Source: JABDOU01 sp041567895
GTDB lineage: Bacteria; Actinomycetota; Acidimicrobiia; Spongiisociales; SHLN01
Reading direction: 5' to 3'
DNA: 20,920 nucleotides
Assembly (NCBI GenBank): GCA_041567895.1
Contig: JBFGAX010000050.1
Location: 1-20,920, forward strand
The translations under genes were made by a program, and so were the position numbers. Below are positions 6,791 to 13,653 of this stretch, piece by piece. The notes under the pieces are model-generated. The model worked only from the letters and a program-made list of their open reading frames with translations. It had not been told where the DNA came from and ran no database searches. Each line of letters begins with the position of its first letter. The first letter of the stretch is position 1.

Positions 6791-8740
6791 ATGGGATGGA
6801 AACCCTCGCAAGCTCGAGGGCGTCATAGGCACGTGAGGTTCATGGTTGCCGGCGCGCTCGTCGCCGTCGCGTTTACGGCGGCTCCCGCCGGCGCGCAAGA
6901 ATTGGATCCCCACGACCAGAAAACCACGATCGACGCACCGGAGAAGCCGATCCTGGTTGGTGCCTACGTTGACGACTGGTCAGGGGATGCGCTGCGGGAA
7001 GTGAATGGGAAAGGCCAGCCCGTCAGCATCGGTGGCCTGTTCCACACCATCGACGAGAACAACACGTTCTCCCGTGTGCCTGAGCAGTCCGATCGAACCG
7101 GTTGGTTACTCGAACGATCCTGGCAGCAGGGTGCCACGCCGTTTTCCAACCTCCAGGCCGGCGTTTCTGCTTCGGAGATCGCATCGGGGCGACACGACGC
7201 TGCCATCAACGTGTGGCTCGATCACGTCGACGCGTGGCTCGATCGGGGAGAGGGCCGGCGGCTGACGATTGCCCCATTGCAGGAGATGAACGGGGTGTGG
7301 ACTCCGTACGGATGCTACGAGCACAACGGTCAGATTGTCGCCGAAGCCGACGATTATGTCGCGGCTTTCCGGAGGGTGCATGATCTCACGTACGCTCGCC
7401 TCGATCCGGATCTCGTCCAGATTTCGTGGGCTCCCAACAACGAGTCGACAGCTGGATGTGGTGCCCTTGCCGACTATTACCCCGGTTCTGAATATGTAGA
7501 CGTCGTGGGCATTTCTGCCTTCAACTTCGGAGAGGCACCCGCGGGTAGCTCGTGGCGACTGCCTGCAGAGCTCATCGGCCCGGCCGCCGACGCACTACGG
7601 GTGATCGCTCCCGATAAGCCGTACCTTCTCGCTCAGACCGGGTCGTCTGAGGTGGGAGGAGACAAGAGCGCCTGGATCGTGGACTTGTTCGAGTACGTCG
7701 TTGCCGATCCGAATCTGGTGGGCCTGATCTGGTTTGACCTCGACAAGTTCGAGGTCGGCGCCGACATGGACTGGGAGATTGAACCCCACCACCGCGATGC
7801 TTGGCGCCAGTCGCTCGCTGTCGAGTATGTCTTTCCGATGACCTTCGACGACATCGGATTTGCTCCGGCTCGTTACCGTGGCGCCGTGACGCTGGCCGGA
7901 CGCCTGGCGGGCATCGTTATCGATCCCGAGCCGGACTGCGAGGCCGAGTGGTCGTTCGTCGATGAGCCGGTGGGTTTTGAGATCGCCAGTCGGACTGCGC
8001 TCCGCAGCGGTGGCTATGCAGTCCCGCCGCTGCCCGTGGATCAGGTCGGACTCATAGACCTCGAAACCGGACGATGGCTGGTTCCGCGCCGAACCGGTGA
8101 GGTAGTTGAGTTTTACTTCGGAGGGCAGGGCGACATCCCACTCGTGGGAGACTGGGACTGTGACGGGTTCGACACTCCCGGGTTGTTCCGTCCGTCCGAT
8201 GCGAGCGTGCACCTCACGAATGATCTCGTCGTGGGTCCAGCCACCCACAACTTCTTTCTGGGTTTACCAGGGGACAGCGCTCTGGCCGGCGACTTCGACA
8301 ACGACGGGTGCGATACCGTCGCGATTTATCGGCCGTCGACCGGAGAGGTGTTCGTGATCAACGAGCTCGGCGAAGGCATGCAGCCTGTGCGCGTTGCCAC
8401 GTCGTACCATTTTGGAGAGCCTGGCGATGTGCCCTTCGTCGGCGATTTCAACGGCGACGGAATGGAGACGGTCGGTTTATATCGACCAAGTTCCGGATAC
8501 GTCTATGTCCGTGACGAGCACCTGACGGGCCTCGCCGACAACGAGTTCTATTTCGGGGATCCAGGCGATCGGCTTGTTGCCGGAAATTGGGCGGACGGGC
8601 TCGCGGATACCGTCGCCGTATACCGACCGGGGGATCGGGCTTTCTACATGCGGTTCACCAACGATCAGGGTCCGGCCGATGAGGTGCTCTACTTCGGCGA
8701 GGAGCGATGGCACCCGGTCGCCGGAGTCTTCGAGGTTTGA
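6791..8740 (+). CDS. Secreted GH26-like glycoside hydrolase with C-terminal DxDxDG repeats
   Basis: A 649-residue exported protein. A basic n-region (RGRHRHVRF) and hydrophobic core end at a likely AGA cleavage site (residue 35). Residues about 50-345 resemble family GH26 (beta-mannanase-type) catalytic domains: Glu165 in APLQEMNGVW is the likely acid/base and Glu287 in QTGSSEVGG the likely nucleophile, with WFDLDK near the domain end. After a linker come four repeats of about 47-51 residues. Each has a GDW/GDF-D-DG core (Asp454, Asp501, Asp552, and a degenerate GNWADG at 598-603) followed by (L/I/V)(F/Y)RPS/G, and the chain closes on HPVAGVFEV. Such repeats are likely calcium-binding, propeller-forming surface modules. 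The substrate may be mannan or another beta-glycan. The GH26 assignment is a fold-level call from motifs. Confidence 0.82.
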   Translation: MGWKPSQARGRHRHVRFMVAGALVAVAFTAAPAGAQELDPHDQKTTIDAPEKPILVGAYVDDWSGDALREVNGKGQPVSIGGLFHTIDENNTFSRVPEQSDRTGWLLERSWQQGATPFSNLQAGVSASEIASGRHDAAINVWLDHVDAWLDRGEGRRLTIAPLQEMNGVWTPYGCYEHNGQIVAEADDYVAAFRRVHDLTYARLDPDLVQISWAPNNESTAGCGALADYYPGSEYVDVVGISAFNFGEAPAGSSWRLPAELIGPAADALRVIAPDKPYLLAQTGSSEVGGDKSAWIVDLFEYVVADPNLVGLIWFDLDKFEVGADMDWEIEPHHRDAWRQSLAVEYVFPMTFDDIGFAPARYRGAVTLAGRLAGIVIDPEPDCEAEWSFVDEPVGFEIASRTALRSGGYAVPPLPVDQVGLIDLETGRWLVPRRTGEVVEFYFGGQGDIPLVGDWDCDGFDTPGLFRPSDASVHLTNDLVVGPATHNFFLGLPGDSALAGDFDNDGCDTVAIYRPSTGEVFVINELGEGMQPVRVATSYHFGEPGDVPFVGDFNGDGMETVGLYRPSSGYVYVRDEHLTGLADNEFYFGDPGDRLVAGNWADGLADTVAVYRPGDRAFYMRFTNDQGPADEVLYFGEERWHPVAGVFEV

Positions 8741-8766
8741 GATTCTCGGCAAGATGACGGCTCGCG

Positions 8767-9522
8767 CTAGGCGGGGGACAGGTAGCTCGCTGCTTCTTCC
8801 CGGGCCTCGTTGACGAGGCCCAGTTTCATGTAGCCCGGTTCCAACCGGAATCGTTCTTCAAAGGCTGACAGGACGACGTCAGCAACCCGATCGACGTCGC
8901 GGGGCGCACCCACCTCGTCTGCGATGCTGCCTGTGGTGTCGGGCTTCCAGGGAATGTCGAGTGCCGAGTAGATGGGGACCAGGGTATCTCTGACGAGCGC
9001 AGCATTGTTCACCACGATGACCCCTCCGATGTGGGTTGCGGCACCAAAGATGCGCTGCCCAACGCCAACGATCTTTTTCTCCTGGCGAGCATTGATACTG
9101 TTGGCGCCGGGGCAATACTCGCCGAGCACCTCACCGATGTAGGCGTCGACCCCGAGTGATTCCATTGCCCTGAGCAGAATCACGCCGACCTCTTCGAATC
9201 GCTCGGTGATCGCTGCGCGCGGATTGGCGCTCGGTACCGACCATGCAAACGCCAGGGTCTCCTCATGAAACAACGCGGCTCGCCCACCGGCGAGTCGTTC
9301 GACTGCTCCGAACCCGCGTTGACGGGCCAGGGAGACCGCGTCGCGATACCCGGGTACGTTCGCGTCCTGACGTCCGAACGCTACATAACGCCCGGGGGTG
9401 TAGATGCGAAGTGTTTCAGGCAGCTCGCCGGTCCCGACGCGTCGGAGAATGGCCGCGGACAGTGAGGTATCCAGACCAGGATCCTCATAGGATTCGCGAA
9501 TCACCGTGATGGTACGTGCCAT
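8767..9522 (-). CDS. Lipoate-protein ligase A / octanoyltransferase family protein
   Basis: Member of the BPL/LPL catalytic family that attaches lipoyl or octanoyl groups to lipoyl domains of 2-oxo-acid dehydrogenases or GcvH. Motifs are GRYVAFGRQDANVPGY, RLAGGRAALFHEETLAFAW (the RRxxGGxxxxH signature) and EKKIVGVGQR followed by ATHIGGVIVVNN (the catalytic Lys region). EYCPGANSINA places a Cys about 13 residues before that Lys, the register of the acyl-Cys in LipM-type octanoyltransferases, so thiol catalysis is possible. An upstream ATG at 9564 gives 265 residues. The ATG at 9522 (MARTITV, 251 residues) is preferred because a TACCAT box lies exactly 6 nt upstream; neither start has a Shine-Dalgarno sequence. 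Divergent from the ABC exporter. LplA, LipM and other acyltransferase activities remain possible. Confidence 0.85.
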   Translation of the reverse strand: MARTITVIRESYEDPGLDTSLSAAILRRVGTGELPETLRIYTPGRYVAFGRQDANVPGYRDAVSLARQRGFGAVERLAGGRAALFHEETLAFAWSVPSANPRAAITERFEEVGVILLRAMESLGVDAYIGEVLGEYCPGANSINARQEKKIVGVGQRIFGAATHIGGVIVVNNAALVRDTLVPIYSALDIPWKPDTTGSIADEVGAPRDVDRVADVVLSAFEERFRLEPGYMKLGLVNEAREEAASYLSPA

Positions 9523-9613
9523 GTGCGTATGGTACGGCGTCCGGGGGATGTCCGCTTCGGCCATGATCGTCTGATGCCCGCATCGCGGCGTTGCCCGATA
9601 GCCTGTCTGACTT
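9523..9613. promoter_or_regulatory. Divergent promoter region, lipoate-ligase-like gene / ABC exporter
   Basis: A 91-bp region between two head-to-head starts. On the minus strand TACCAT (9534-9529) lies 6 nt before the ATG at 9522. On the plus strand TAGCCT (9599-9604) lies 9 nt before the ATG at 9614. Neither start has a Shine-Dalgarno sequence, and no convincing -35 is seen for either gene. Both genes may be leaderless. Confidence 0.35.
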
Positions 9614-11506
9614 ATGCATGGCGGCTGGTTTTCTTATCTGAGATATGACGAGAATCAAGCCGCGCCCAACATCGATCGCGACGTGTTGAGGCGGGTCTTC
9701 GACTATGCGCGACCGTATCTGCGATATCTCATCATTGTGCTGGTTTCGATTGCATTCATCGGAATCGTCACGCTGGTTCCGCCGCTTCTCATCCGCGATT
9801 TGATTGACAACGCCATCCCTGCCAGGGACATCGGGCGAGTCACTCTGCTCGGAGTCGGCATGGTTGCCGTGCCGCTCCTGAACGGGGCAATCGGCCTGGT
9901 GCAACGATGGGCTTCATCCACAGCGGGCGAAGGAATCATTTTCGATCTCCGGAGACAGCTCTTCAGTCACCTCGGCGCGATGTCGCTCGGCTTCTTCACC
10001 AACACGCGTACCGGAGAACTGAACTCTCGTTTGAACAACGACGTTGTCGGCGCCCAGCAGGCCATCACGGGCACGCTGGTTTCCCTGGTCTCGAACGCCT
10101 TTTCGACGGTCGTGACCATCGCGGTGATGTTGGGGATCGAATGGCGGCTAACGCTCCTGTCGATCGTCGTCCTCCCGCTGTTCGTCATCCCGTCCCGTCG
10201 CGTCGGCAAACTCCTGCGCGGCATCGCCCGCGACCAGATGGTTTCGCAGGCCGAGATGAACAACAGCATCTCCGAAGCGCTCAACGTGTCCGGCGCCCTT
10301 CTCGCCAAATTGTTCGGTCGTGGGCAGGCCGAAATCGATCGATTCACCGAACATGCCTCCGAGGTGAAGCGGCTGGGCATCCGGCGAGCGCTCGTGGGCC
10401 GCTGGTTTTTCATGGCGCTCGGGATCGTGAGCGCGGTCGGCACGGCCCTGGTGTTCTGGTTCGGAGCCGTTCTCGTGATCAATGGGGAGCTCGAGGTTGG
10501 CGACGTGGTTGCGCTTTCGCTCTACCTTGGCAATCTCTACGGACCGCTCTCGTCACTCTCGAACGCGAAGGTCGAGTTCTCCACCTCCATGGTTTCGTTT
10601 GAGCGAGTGTTCGAGGTGATGGACATCAGGGCCGAAATCAGGGAGAAACCAGATGCTGTGACACTCGACCCTGTGGTCGGAGCCGTGGAATTCGACGATG
10701 TGAGCTTTGACTACGCAGCGGCGGTGGACACCGGTCTGGCGTCGGTTGAGCGGGTTTCGTTCTGGACCCCGGCGGTTCTCGATGGAGATCCGGTGAAGGT
10801 CCAGTCCCGGGGACCGGCACTGCAACGTGTTTCTTTCGATATCCAACCCGGCGAACTCGTAGCGCTGGTTGGGCGCAGTGGCGCCGGCAAAACGACAGCT
10901 ACCTATCTCGTTCCCCGGCTCTATGACGTCACGAGCGGAGCGGTTCGGATCGACGGGGTAGATGTGAGGGATCTGTCCTTCGCCACATTGAGCGGCTCGA
11001 TCGGCGTCGTGACACAGGAGAGCCATCTCTTCCATGACTCGGTTGCAGCCAACCTGCGATATGCCAAGCCGGATGCCACCATCGAAGAGTTGGCGATGGC
11101 CGCTGAAATCGCCAACATCCGCGAGTTCATCGAATCGCTCGCCGACGGCTACGAAACACGCGTCGGTGAACGGGGCTATCGGCTTTCGGGTGGGGAAAAG
11201 CAACGATTGGCGATCGCACGCGTCGTGCTGAAGGATCCCAGAATCCTCATTCTCGACGAGGCCACGTCGCATCTCGACGCCCACAATGAGGCCCTCATTC
11301 AACAGGCACTCGATCGGGTGATGGCCGGCAGGACATCGCTCGTCATCGCACATCGATTGTCGACCGTCCTGGCGGCCGATCGGATTCTGGTTCTCGAGGA
11401 AGGACGACTCATCGAGTCGGGCACCCACTCGGAGTTGGTCGCCGAGGGCGGTTTGTACGCCGATCTCTTCGAGACGCAGTTTCGCGCCGGGACCGTTTCC
11501 TCGTGA
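9614..11506 (+). CDS. ABC transporter, fused permease and ATP-binding protein (exporter type)
   Basis: A 630-residue half-transporter that should dimerise in the cytoplasmic membrane and export a substrate using ATP. The N-terminal 320 or so residues are a type I exporter membrane domain with six predicted segments. The nucleotide-binding domain carries Walker A GRSGAGKTT (Lys426), Q-loop VTQESHLF, signature LSGGEKQR, Walker B ILILDEATS (Glu549) and the switch IAHRLST. Between the first strand (VEFDDVSFDY) and LQRVSFDI there is an insert of roughly 30 residues where typical exporters have about ten. I recall similar inserts in actinobacterial homologues. The ATG at 9614 has no Shine-Dalgarno sequence. 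The stop overlaps the trhO start (GTGA). The substrate, whether drug, lipid or peptide, cannot be read from sequence. Confidence 0.95.
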   Translation: MHGGWFSYLRYDENQAAPNIDRDVLRRVFDYARPYLRYLIIVLVSIAFIGIVTLVPPLLIRDLIDNAIPARDIGRVTLLGVGMVAVPLLNGAIGLVQRWASSTAGEGIIFDLRRQLFSHLGAMSLGFFTNTRTGELNSRLNNDVVGAQQAITGTLVSLVSNAFSTVVTIAVMLGIEWRLTLLSIVVLPLFVIPSRRVGKLLRGIARDQMVSQAEMNNSISEALNVSGALLAKLFGRGQAEIDRFTEHASEVKRLGIRRALVGRWFFMALGIVSAVGTALVFWFGAVLVINGELEVGDVVALSLYLGNLYGPLSSLSNAKVEFSTSMVSFERVFEVMDIRAEIREKPDAVTLDPVVGAVEFDDVSFDYAAAVDTGLASVERVSFWTPAVLDGDPVKVQSRGPALQRVSFDIQPGELVALVGRSGAGKTTATYLVPRLYDVTSGAVRIDGVDVRDLSFATLSGSIGVVTQESHLFHDSVAANLRYAKPDATIEELAMAAEIANIREFIESLADGYETRVGERGYRLSGGEKQRLAIARVVLKDPRILILDEATSHLDAHNEALIQQALDRVMAGRTSLVIAHRLSTVLAADRILVLEEGRLIESGTHSELVAEGGLYADLFETQFRAGTVSS

Positions 11507-12393
11507 ATCACGGTTCGACACTCGTTGCCGCCTTCTACCGCTTCGCACCGTTCGACGACTACGTGGCCTGGCAACCGGGCTTGAAATCGATATGCGAAAC
11601 ACATGGCGTGCGCGGCTCCATCCTGCTGGCCCCGGAAGGGGTGAACGGGACCATCGCGGGCGCACCTGAAGCCGTCAGAACCGTTGTTGGCTTGCTGCGT
11701 TCCGACACGCGCTTCGCCGACATGGTCGTGAAAGAATCGTGGTGTGACGCACCGCCATTCCCTCGTATGAAGGTGAGGCTGAAGCGCGAAATCGTGCCAC
11801 TCGGCGTGAGCGTGGATCTGGCAGCCGTCGGAGTTCGGGTACAGCCGGAAGACTGGAATGATCTCATCGCCAACCCGGATATCGTCGCGATCGACACCCG
11901 CAACGACTACGAAATCGACATCGGCACCTTCCCGGGCTCGATCAACCCCGGAGTCACATCGTTTCGCGACTTCACGGCGTGGGTCGACGCAAACGCCGAC
12001 CTCGGTCGGGATACTCCGATTGCCATGTTTTGCACGGGTGGGATTCGGTGTGAAAAAGCCAGCGCATACCTGCGCGCGCAAGGGTTCAGCGAGGTCTATC
12101 AGCTAGAAGGTGGGATTCTCAACTACCTCGCATCTGTGTCCGAAGATGAGAGCATCTGGCAGGGTGAGTGTTATGTGTTCGACCGTCGGGTGGCCGTCGA
12201 CGCTTCACTCAGGGCCGCTGATCACGAGATTTGCGTCAGCTGTAATCGGGTATTGCAGGCCCGGGATCGTGCCTTGCCCGGGTATCAGCAGGGCGTCACG
12301 TGCGCGGCGTGTCATCAGACGACCTCCCCGGAGCGACAACGCCGATTTCAGGAACGTCAGCGCCAGTTGCAGCGGACGGATCGACTGTCGTAA
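11503..12393 (+). CDS. trhO: tRNA uridine(34) hydroxylase, rhodanese family
   Basis: TrhO (formerly YceA) makes 5-hydroxyuridine at the wobble position of tRNAs in an oxygen-dependent reaction. The 296 residues contain the N-terminal domain with GSILLAPEGVNGTIAG and MKVRLKREIVPLG, then a rhodanese domain with VAIDTRNDYEIDIGTFPGS and the diagnostic active-site loop CTGGIRCEKAS (Cys177 and Cys183). The C-terminus has two CxxC pairs, CVSC and CAAC, as found in many TrhO proteins and suggesting a small zinc-binding tail, followed by a Gln/Arg-rich charged end. The GTG start overlaps the ABC exporter stop by four bases (GTGA), so translation is probably coupled. Nothing in the sequence explains why the exporter and a tRNA-modification enzyme share a transcript. 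It faces the GNAT gene tail to tail, 21 bp away. Confidence 0.95.
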   Translation: MNHGSTLVAAFYRFAPFDDYVAWQPGLKSICETHGVRGSILLAPEGVNGTIAGAPEAVRTVVGLLRSDTRFADMVVKESWCDAPPFPRMKVRLKREIVPLGVSVDLAAVGVRVQPEDWNDLIANPDIVAIDTRNDYEIDIGTFPGSINPGVTSFRDFTAWVDANADLGRDTPIAMFCTGGIRCEKASAYLRAQGFSEVYQLEGGILNYLASVSEDESIWQGECYVFDRRVAVDASLRAADHEICVSCNRVLQARDRALPGYQQGVTCAACHQTTSPERQRRFQERQRQLQRTDRLS

Positions 12394-12414
12394 AAGGCCG
12401 CTGTCCGGTGGCGA

Positions 12415-12960
12415 CTACTCGAACCCGGCGAGCGATCGATGGGCGGTTGTGACACCGTGCTCGTCGGCATCGGCGGAAAAACCGAGTTTGGCGAGGAGCC
12501 CGGCAGCGCCATCGTTCGTTGACAGGTAGTAGCCGATCATGCGCTGCATGCCGTTGGCGGCGGCCTCGTCTATGAGCATCTGTCCGAGAGTTTCTGCAAT
12601 CCCCAGCCCTCTCCAATCGGGGGAAACCACAAAGGCAATTTCGGCCTCATTCGGTCCTGTTTCAGCTTCGTAGCGGGCAAGCGCGATTGGCCCATCCGCC
12701 GCGAACGCCACGAGCGCCAGCCGCCGGCGATAATCGACCTCTGCCAGGTAGGCAATCGTATCGGCGGAGATCCTCGGCCGCGTGGTGAAAAACCGGCGAT
12801 AGAGCGTGTCCGGGTCGGCAGTTTCGAGCGCCGTGCGGATGTGTGTGGCATCGGACGGCAAGATCGGACGAATGGTGATCGTTTCGCCGTTGCGGAGGCT
12901 CTGCGTTCGCTCCAGATGATCCGGATACCCCGGCGGGTGAGCGGTGGTTTCGTTCAACAT
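12415..12960 (-). CDS. GNAT family N-acetyltransferase
   Basis: Acetyl-CoA-dependent acyltransferase of about 181 residues. From the longer possible start, the core begins with ITIRPILPSDA (residues 30-40), has YRRFFTTRPRIS and RLALVAFAADGPIALARYE in the central sheet, and carries the pyrophosphate-binding loop SPDWRGLGIAETL (about 115-127). The later YYLSTNDGAAGLLAKLGF is the usual substrate-end helix. The YxRFF pattern resembles actinobacterial GNAT proteins related to protein lysine acetyltransferases, but no regulatory domain is attached. Two adjacent in-frame ATGs exist, at 12966 and 12960. The second is preferred because a TAGTAT box ends exactly 6 nt before it, while the first touches the box. 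Substrate unknown. Confidence 0.87.
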   Translation of the reverse strand: MLNETTAHPPGYPDHLERTQSLRNGETITIRPILPSDATHIRTALETADPDTLYRRFFTTRPRISADTIAYLAEVDYRRRLALVAFAADGPIALARYEAETGPNEAEIAFVVSPDWRGLGIAETLGQMLIDEAAANGMQRMIGYYLSTNDGAAGLLAKLGFSADADEHGVTTAHRSLAGFE

Positions 12961-12966
12961 ATGCAT

Positions 12967-13113
12967 ATACTACAGCAAGCGGTCCGCAAACTATTGCAAG
13001 CACATCTGCAGAAATCTGCAGAAACAGGAAACGTCGTTGAAAGGCAGCCGAGATCAGCGACCGGCCTCCCGAGGTACACGCATGGTCTCCGCGGTGGGCC
13101 TGGGTTGCCGCCA
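12967..13113 (-). promoter_or_regulatory. Promoter region of the GNAT gene with a tandem TCTGCAGAAA repeat
   Basis: A 147-bp gap downstream of the ADHR-repeat gene and upstream of the GNAT gene, both on the minus strand. TAGTAT (12972-12967) is a good -10 element 6 nt before the ATG at 12960. A perfect 10-bp direct repeat, TCTGCAGAAA twice in tandem at 13005-13024, lies about 33-52 bp upstream of the -10, a position suited to an activator or operator. The rest of the gap shows no ORF or clear terminator. Confidence 0.4.
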
Positions 13114-13629
13114 TCAGCCGGCGATGGAAAGTCGCTCGGAGGTTGCGAGTAACAAAACACCGTGGGATGGGCTGAACCAGACCGATGGCATTGCTCGCAG
13201 CCATGCCCCTGCCGGTAATGCATCGACGAACTCTTGACCGACCTTCGTGGTGGGGCGAGTGACCATGACCCGTTGCGCCGGTGCCCCAACGGTCGGCAGG
13301 GTTGCGACGACGTCGAAATCGCCACAGGCGAGCTCAACTCCCCGCTCTTCGTTGATCAGCATCCCATCTTTTATCCACGTGATGGTTTCGCATTCCGGGC
13401 AGATGACGGCCGAGATCTCATCGAGGTGCAGTGCGAACGATGCGTGGCCCGACCCGTCCTTTTGGTGAGCCCTGTGATCGGCCCTGTGATCAGCCCTGTG
13501 ATCAGCCCGGTGATCGGCCCGGTGATCCGCCCTGTGATCGGCCGAGAGATCAGCCCTGTGATCAGCGCTGTGGTTGGGGGAATCGGTTCTGTCCTTCATG
13601 GCCACAACTATTGCGTGTGGGTGTGACAA
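13114..13629 (-). CDS. Hypothetical protein with His/Asp-rich ADHR tandem repeat
   Basis: Function unrecognised. The 171 residues split in two. Residues about 21-54 are a tandem run of ADHR units (one reads ADLS, the last ADHRAH), encoded by a 12-bp DNA repeat. Residues about 60-171 are a compact domain with CPEC (Cys77, Cys80), a third Cys at 102 (LACGDFD), and a hydrophobic end. His and Asp density in the repeat and the CxxC pair suggest metal binding, but that is inference. The start is TTG at 13629 with AGGAAGG about 13 nt upstream; an in-frame ATG at 13599 is an alternative with no visible ribosome binding site. It begins 25 bp after the dehalogenase gene, probably as the last gene of that operon. 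GC-rich third codon positions outside the repeat support real coding. Confidence 0.65.
   Translation of the reverse strand: MSHPHAIVVAMKDRTDSPNHSADHRADLSADHRADHRADHRADHRADHRADHRAHQKDGSGHASFALHLDEISAVICPECETITWIKDGMLINEERGVELACGDFDVVATLPTVGAPAQRVMVTRPTTKVGQEFVDALPAGAWLRAMPSVWFSPSHGVLLLATSERLSIAG
13466..13574. repeat. 12-bp tandem repeat with GATC in fixed phase
   Basis: About nine units of a 12-bp sequence close to TGATCGGCCCTG on the plus strand. Eight GATC tetramers occur at exactly 12-bp intervals, from 13476 to 13563. Variation is confined mainly to two or three positions per unit (TGATCA against TGATCG, CCTG against CCGG). Because 12 is a multiple of three, unit gain or loss keeps the reading frame of the minus-strand gene. 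Eight of the nine units are identifiable by GATC; the outermost ones are degenerate. Confidence 0.9.
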
Positions 13630-13653
13630 ATCAGGACCCGACCTTCCTTTCGG

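Noticed and set aside
10553..11665. Minus-strand ORF of 370 residues
   Set aside because: It is a shadow of the ABC exporter nucleotide-binding domain, whose Walker and signature motifs fix the plus frame.
12394..12414. Terminator between the convergent trhO and GNAT genes
   Set aside because: Only a short imperfect stem around GCCGC/GTGGC is visible, with no T tract.
13466..13574. Possible CRISPR array
   Set aside because: The units are 12 bp, contiguous and without unique spacers; there are no cas genes nearby.
13234..13626. Plus-strand ORF of 130 residues across the 12-bp repeat (SPVIGPVIS-type run)
   Set aside because: It is antisense to the 171-residue minus-strand ORF, which has better third-position GC outside the repeat, a Shine-Dalgarno-like element and an operon context. 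The plus frame is open largely because the repeat is open in several frames.
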